NCBI GenBank assembly: GCA_016223085.1
Contig: JACRPS010000003.1
Span: 621,634 to 685,633 of the forward strand
Source: Chloroflexota bacterium
GTDB taxonomy: Bacteria; Chloroflexota; Anaerolineae; Aggregatilineales; Phototrophicaceae
Direction of reading: 5' to 3'
DNA length: 64,000 nt
The position numbers and the translations under genes are program-made. The notes under the pieces are model-generated. The model searched no databases. It saw only the letters and a list, made by a program, of their open reading frames with translations, and was not told the origin of the DNA. Below, in pieces: positions 60,042 to 64,000 of the stretch (its first letter is position 1; each line of letters starts with the position of its first letter).

Positions 60042-60620
60042 ATGCCCTACATTCGGCAGGTATCGGACGACGAAGCGGAAGGCGCGGTCAAACGCGAACT
60101 GGATCGAGCCTACAGACGTGCCGGGCGGGTGTGGAACATCGTCCGTATCATGACCCCAAACGCCGAGGTCATGCGAACCTCCATCAGCTTCTACTCGGCG
60201 CTGATGCACGGCGAGTCGCCGCTGTCGCGGGCACAGCGCGAGATGCTGGCGGTTGTTGTCAGCCACGCCAACGACTGCCATTACTGAACGCAGGCGCACG
60301 CGCATGACCTCCGGGCCGAGGTCAACTGGTTTGCGACCGAAGCGGAAGCCGATGCTTACGTCCATGCCATCGCCCGCGACTGGCGCGCGGCGGGTTTGAA
60401 CCCGGTAGACGCGGCATTGTGCGCCTTCGCTGAAAAACTGACGCTGCACCCCAGAGACATGCACGCGGGCGATCTGGACGCGCTGCGTGTCGTCGGCCTG
60501 GACGACCGCGCCATCCATGACGCGACGCAGGTCATCAGCTACTTCAACTACATCAACCGGATTGCCGATGCGCTTGGCGTCGAGCCGGAAACGTTCATCC
60601 GCCCCTGGGGTGAACCATAA
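60042..60620 (+). CDS. AhpD-like peroxidase-related protein, probable selenoprotein (TGA = Sec82)
   Basis: 192 residues reading through TGA at 60285-60287. The fold is AhpD-like/carboxymuconolactone decarboxylase-type: PLSRAQREMLAVVVSHANDCHY, [U], TQAHAHDLRAE, then a second half with LTLHPRDMHAGDLDALRVVGLDDRAIHDATQVISYFNYINRIADALGVEP. The TGA falls exactly on the second Cys of the CxxC catalytic motif, giving Cys79-x-x-Sec82, and the frame stays open for 110 further codons. A hairpin 17 bases after the TGA fits a bacterial SECIS. If Sec is not inserted, the gene is a nonsense pseudogene. It would reduce peroxides with thiol donors. Confidence 0.7.
60305..60324 (+). promoter_or_regulatory. Candidate bacterial SECIS hairpin
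   Basis: TGACCTC (60305-60311) and GAGGTCA (60318-60324) form a perfect 7-bp stem with loop CGGGCC; G is the second loop base. The loop starts 24 bases after the TGA, within the spacing known for bacterial SECIS elements. Confidence 0.6.
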
Positions 60621-60673
60621 TTCGCCCCCCCACCGGTTTACGGTTAGAATAACGATCCTCTGGACAGAAAATT

Positions 60674-60701
60674 GTAGGGACACGATCTATCGTGTCCCTA
60701 C
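60674..60701. repeat. GTAGGG-type palindrome, GGGACACGATC subfamily
   Basis: GTAGGGACACGAT and ATCGTGTCCCTAC pair perfectly. It ends 23 bases before the next GTG start. Confidence 0.85.
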
Positions 60702-60724
60702 GGGCACATCGTTAGGATAATACC

Positions 60725-61726
60725 GTGAAACTGCTCATTCTTGGCGGGACGCGCTTTTTGGGCCGCCATCTGGTGGAAGCGGCGCAGGCGCGCGGCCATG
60801 TGATTACGCTGTTTAACCGGGGCCTCTCCAACCCCAACCTGTACCCGGATGTGGAACACCTGCGCGGCGACCGCGACGGCGACCTGAGCGCGCTGGAAGG
60901 GCGGCGCTGGGACGCGGTGATTGACCCCAGCGGCTACGTGCCGCGCATCGTGCGGGCGTCGGCGCAACTGCTGGCGGATGCGGTGGAGCATTACACCTTC
61001 ATTTCCAGCATTTCCGTCTATCCTGACGCGACCATTCATAACCTTGACGAAACGGCTGAAGTCGCCCGCCTGGACGACGAAACAACCGAAGACGTGGCCG
61101 CTGCCTATGGCGGGCTGAAGGCGCTGTGCGAGCAGGCTGCCGAAGCCGCCCTGCCGGGGCGCGTGCTCAACGTGCGTGCCGGGCTGATCGTCGGCCCGCA
61201 CGACCCGACCGACCGCTTCACCTACTGGCCGGTGCGCGTGGCGCTCGGCGGCGACGTGCTGGCGCCGGGTATGCCGGAACGACAGGTGCAGTTTATTGAC
61301 GCGCGCGACCTGGCGGACTGGATTATACACATGATTGAAACGCTGCGGCCCGGCACGTACAACGCCACCGGCCCGGCGGACAGGCTGACGATGGGTGATA
61401 CGCTGGAAGCCTGCAGGGCCACTACCGGCAGCAATGCCACCTTCACTTGGGTAAGCGATGACTTTCTGCTGGAGAACGAGGTGACGCCGTTCACCGAAAT
61501 GCCGCTGTGGGTGCCGGAGGCGTACAACGGCCTGCTGTCGGTTAACATCGAAAAGGCGCTGGCCGCCGGACTGGCGTTCCGCCCGCTGGCAGACACCATC
61601 CGCGATACGCTGGCTTGGAACGCCACCCGCGACGAGGAATTCAGCAACAAAGGGCTGCGGCTGCGCGGCGGCATGATGCTGGAACGTGAAGCCGAACTGC
61701 TGGCGAAGTGGAGAAAGCGGCGATAG
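60725..61726 (+). CDS. NAD-dependent epimerase/dehydratase-like protein
   Basis: 333 residues, GTG start. Extended-SDR features: LLILGGTRFLGRHLVEAA (GGTxFLG nucleotide loop), GDRDGDLSALEGRRWDAVID, FISSISVYPD and an AAAYGGLKALCEQAAEAALPGRVLNVRAGLIVGPHDPTDR segment. YGGLK takes the place of the YxxxK catalytic pair. It is close to isoflavone-reductase/epimerase-type proteins that act on nucleotide sugars or other small molecules. Substrate unknown. Confidence 0.88.
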   Translation: MKLLILGGTRFLGRHLVEAAQARGHVITLFNRGLSNPNLYPDVEHLRGDRDGDLSALEGRRWDAVIDPSGYVPRIVRASAQLLADAVEHYTFISSISVYPDATIHNLDETAEVARLDDETTEDVAAAYGGLKALCEQAAEAALPGRVLNVRAGLIVGPHDPTDRFTYWPVRVALGGDVLAPGMPERQVQFIDARDLADWIIHMIETLRPGTYNATGPADRLTMGDTLEACRATTGSNATFTWVSDDFLLENEVTPFTEMPLWVPEAYNGLLSVNIEKALAAGLAFRPLADTIRDTLAWNATRDEEFSNKGLRLRGGMMLEREAELLAKWRKRR

Positions 61727-61736
61727 ACAGGAATGC

Positions 61737-61765
61737 GTAGGGGCGAACCGGCGGTTCGCCCCTAC
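61737..61765. repeat. GTAGGG-type palindrome, GGGGCGAACCGGCGG subfamily
   Basis: Perfect 13-bp arms around GCG, ending 22 bases before the GNAT start codon. Confidence 0.88.
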
Positions 61766-61787
61766 AGCAGAAGGAAACGATTATTCG

Positions 61788-62342
61788 ATGCTCTCCTCGA
61801 CGCTGTTTGAAGGCCGCAAGGTGCGGCTGTTCCCCCTCAATCCGAATGACGCGGCGGTGCTGGCGCGCTGGCAGGCGGACGCCGATTACCTGCGGCTGCT
61901 GGACTCCGAACCGGCGTTTGCCAAGAGCGAGCAGCAGCTTGCCGACTGGCTGCACGACCGGCGGCGCGGGCGCGACAGCTACCTGTTTGGGATTCGCACG
62001 CTGGACGACGATGGGCTGATCGGCTTTGTTGAACTGGGTGACATCCTGTGGACACACCGTACCAGTTGGCTGGCGATTGGCATTGGCGACCGCGCCTACC
62101 GGGGGCAGGGCTGCGGCTACGATGCCATGCGGCTGGTGCTGGACTTCGCGTTTAAGGAGTTAAACTTGCACCGCGTGCAGTTGACCGTGTTTGAGTACAA
62201 CGAACCGGCCATCGCATTGTACGAAAAACTTGGCTTCCGGCGCGAGGGTATCTACCGCGAATTTTTGCAGCGTGACGGCCAGCGCTATGATATGTATCTG
62301 TACGGTCTTCTGGCGCACGAGTGGCTGGAGCAGGAGCCATGA
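61788..62342 (+). CDS. GNAT-family N-acetyltransferase (RimJ/RimL-like)
   Basis: 184 residues; AAGGA upstream. GNAT features: FEGRKVRLFPLNPNDAAVLARWQADADYLRLLD at the start, IGFVELGDILWTHRTSWLAIGIGDRAYRGQGCGYDAMRLVLDFAFKELNLHRVQLTVFEYNEPAIALYEKLGFRREG, with the acetyl-CoA loop RGQGCGYDA. RimJ/L-type enzymes acetylate protein N termini or small amines. Translationally coupled to the following VOC gene. Confidence 0.92.
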   Translation: MLSSTLFEGRKVRLFPLNPNDAAVLARWQADADYLRLLDSEPAFAKSEQQLADWLHDRRRGRDSYLFGIRTLDDDGLIGFVELGDILWTHRTSWLAIGIGDRAYRGQGCGYDAMRLVLDFAFKELNLHRVQLTVFEYNEPAIALYEKLGFRREGIYREFLQRDGQRYDMYLYGLLAHEWLEQEP

Positions 62343-62707
62343 TTACCCGGATTCATCACGTTCAGATCACCGTTCCCAAACAGGCTGAGGCCGAAGCGCG
62401 GGAATTCTACTGCGGCGTGCTCGGCCTGCCGGAGATCGAAAAGCCGGAGTCGCTCAAGGGGCGCGGTGGCTTCTGGGTGCAGGTCGGCGCGGCGCAGTTA
62501 CACATCAGTACCGAGGACGGCATGAACCGCCTGGCGACCAAGGCGCATGTCGCCTATGAAGTGGACGATATTGACTTCTGGCAGCGGCACTTAAAAGCGC
62601 ACGGCATCGAAATCAAGGAGTCCGTCCCCATCCCCGGCCACTGCCGCTTTGAGTTCCGCGACCCGTTTGGCAACCGCGTGGAGATGATTCAGCCGATGTG
62701 CGAGTGA
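62339..62707 (+). CDS. VOC-family (glyoxalase-like) metalloprotein
   Basis: 122 residues; the ATG overlaps the GNAT stop (ATGA). Glyoxalase fold: ITRIHHVQITVPKQAEAEAREFYCGVLGLPEIEKP, FWVQVGAAQLHISTEDG, KAHVAYEVDDIDFWQRHLKAHGIEI and RFEFRDPFGNRVEMIQP. Metal ligands are probably His7, His55-type and the final Glu in NRVEMIQ. Members include bleomycin/fosfomycin resistance-like and dioxygenase enzymes; the reaction cannot be fixed. Confidence 0.92.
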   Translation: MITRIHHVQITVPKQAEAEAREFYCGVLGLPEIEKPESLKGRGGFWVQVGAAQLHISTEDGMNRLATKAHVAYEVDDIDFWQRHLKAHGIEIKESVPIPGHCRFEFRDPFGNRVEMIQPMCE

Positions 62708-62769
62708 AACGGGAGCAGCAGCAAAAGTAATTGGGAATAATTCTCATTCAAGCTGAAGGGTAATCCACC

Positions 62770-63777
62770 ATGAAAGCAGCCTGTATCGAACAGCCGGGCA
62801 AGGCGTCGGTTGTGTCCGTCCCCGACCCCACACCAGCGCCAGACGATGTAGTTATCTGGGTTCGTGCCGCCGGCATTTGCGGCACGGATTTGCACATCTT
62901 CAAGGGGGAATACGAAGCCCACTACCCCATCATCCCCGGCCACGAGTTCAGCGGCGAGGTCGTCGCGGTTGGCGCCAACGTGTTGAACTTCCGCGTTGGC
63001 GACCGGGTGACGGCTGACCCGAACATCCCCTGCAACCGCTGCCGCTACTGCCAGCGCAACGAGCCGAACCAGTGCCTTAATCTGAAAGCCGTCGGCGTCA
63101 CCCGTGACGGCGCGTTTGCCGAATACGTCGCCATCCCGGAAGGCAACGTATTTTCCATCGGCGACCTGTCCTACCACGCTGCCGCGCTGGTTGAGCCGCT
63201 GGCCTGCGTGGTGTGGGGACTGCTGCAGGTGCAGGTGCAGCCGGGCAACACCGCGCTGGTGCTGGGTGCGGGGCCGATGGGCTGTCTGCTGGCGCAGGCG
63301 CTGAAGCAGGCCGGTGCGACCCAGGTCGTTGTCACCGACGTGACCGGCTGGCGGCTGGAACTGGCGTCCCGGCTTGGTGCGACCGCAACGGTCCTGGCGA
63401 ACTCCGCCCAGGCCGAAACGCTGCGCCAACTGGCCCCGGACGGGTTTGACATCGTGGCCGATGCGACCGGGATTCCTGCCGTACTGGAACAAACCTTTGA
63501 CTACGTGAAGCCGCGCGGCAAGGTCTGGGTTTTTGGCGTAACCCCGCGTGGGACGCTCGCCCGGTTTCCGGCATACGAGGTCTTCCGCAAGGACTTAAAA
63601 ATCATCGGCAGTTTTGCCGTGAACCGGACATTCCCGCAGAGCATCGCCCTGATTCAAAGCGGCGCCATCCAGGTTGAGCCGTTGATTTCGCACCAGTTGC
63701 CGCTGGCTGCGTTTTGCCAGGGACTTGAAATTGCCGAGAAAGACCCCAAACGGGTGAAGGTACAGTTCGAGATTTAA
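62770..63777 (+). CDS. Zinc-dependent medium-chain alcohol/sugar dehydrogenase
   Basis: 335 residues. Catalytic zinc in AGICGTDLHIFKGEY (Cys), PGHEFSGEVVAVG (His, Glu); structural zinc in CNRCRYCQRNEPNQC (four cysteines); Rossmann loop TALVLGAGPMGCLLAQALKQAGATQVVVTD. Closest in style to sorbitol/threonine/alcohol dehydrogenases using NAD(P). Ribosome site AAGGG near the start. The last gene in the window. Confidence 0.92.
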   Translation: MKAACIEQPGKASVVSVPDPTPAPDDVVIWVRAAGICGTDLHIFKGEYEAHYPIIPGHEFSGEVVAVGANVLNFRVGDRVTADPNIPCNRCRYCQRNEPNQCLNLKAVGVTRDGAFAEYVAIPEGNVFSIGDLSYHAAALVEPLACVVWGLLQVQVQPGNTALVLGAGPMGCLLAQALKQAGATQVVVTDVTGWRLELASRLGATATVLANSAQAETLRQLAPDGFDIVADATGIPAVLEQTFDYVKPRGKVWVFGVTPRGTLARFPAYEVFRKDLKIIGSFAVNRTFPQSIALIQSGAIQVEPLISHQLPLAAFCQGLEIAEKDPKRVKVQFEI

Positions 63778-63859
63778 TAGATTATCGGTTTTCAGTTGTC
63801 AGCCAAATTCAGGGCGATAGCGAGTTCATACAGCATTTCAACCAGGACAGCAGCATTTT

Positions 63860-63887
63860 GTAGGGACACGGCATGCCGTGTCCCTAC
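63860..63887. repeat. GTAGGG-type palindrome, GGGACACGGCATGCCGTGTCCC subfamily
   Basis: Perfect 14-bp arms, GTAGGGACACGGCA and TGCCGTGTCCCTAC, 83 bases after the dehydrogenase stop. Confidence 0.88.
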
Positions 63888-64000
63888 TTGCATCCCGACG
63901 ACTGCGTTTCAACGGTTGCGGTGGTCAGGCGGTGGTCAGGCGTACAGAACCGTAAGCGCCTCTCGTCTGTAATGATAGTAAAGGCGAAAGGATGCAACCA

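Overview
The window looks like a chromosomal segment from a GC-rich member of the Chloroflexota (probably Anaerolineae or a related class). That is an inference from gene style: secreted proteins with Thr-Pro-rich linkers, BatA-like VWA membrane proteins, long WD40 lipoproteins, PASTA/SH3/LysM/PPC-type extracellular proteins and TPR proteins with membrane anchors. No tRNA, rRNA or CRISPR array was recognised. Most genes are intact housekeeping or lifestyle genes.

Layout. 1-6.7 kb: two VWA membrane proteins, a 14-blade WD40 lipoprotein and a phosphorylase-fold protein. 6.7-17.5 kb: manA, an Mrr-type restriction enzyme followed by a lipoprotein nuclease, a membrane spermidine-synthase-like fusion with a small membrane partner, a secreted protein of unknown role, a K+/H+ antiporter, a serine hydrolase and an ArsR-type regulator. 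17.8-25.3 kb: TPR protein and rhomboid protease, an Ala/Lys-rich histone-like protein, surE, a PPC-repeat secreted protein and a CPT-like kinase. 25.4-30.2 kb: ftsH, then an FHA / sigma factor / zinc anti-sigma / trxB cluster. 30.3-35 kb: an accessory stretch with a two-gene P-loop ATPase and membrane-anchored winged-helix cassette, a PASTA-domain protein and a VapBC pair. 35-41.7 kb: coaBC, two secreted or membrane proteins, a structured RNA candidate, an orphan phage-tail-tube-like gene and a GT39-like glycosyltransferase. 41.9-47 kb: a small membrane ORF, a three-PAS histidine kinase, an FGGY sugar kinase and a LarA-family protein. 47-56 kb: a secreted multidomain alpha-amylase, a LysM pseudogene, an SH3-domain protein, a GMC oxidoreductase and a DUF4932-like protein. 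56.4-64 kb: a DEDDh exonuclease, HicAB, a CPBP protease, a frameshifted DUF4258 toxin-like gene with DUF2283, a YjjX-type phosphatase, a probable selenoprotein of the AhpD family, an epimerase, GNAT, VOC and a zinc alcohol dehydrogenase.

The strongest unusual observations are three. First, an AhpD-like gene has an in-frame TGA replacing the second cysteine of CxxC, followed at the right spacing by a 7-bp hairpin fitting the bacterial SECIS pattern. Second, about 25 short palindromes share the ends GTAGGG...CCCTAC but have subfamily-specific cores that keep base pairing; related repeat DNA has entered a glycosyltransferase gene in frame, and a copy abuts the broken LysM gene. Third, there are two less certain systems: the ATPase/winged-helix cassette and a 6S-like structured RNA candidate.

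AA- and AT-richer genes (mrr, the ATPase cassette, VapBC, HicAB, DUF4258/DUF2283) are scattered as small accessory insertions among GC-rich core genes.
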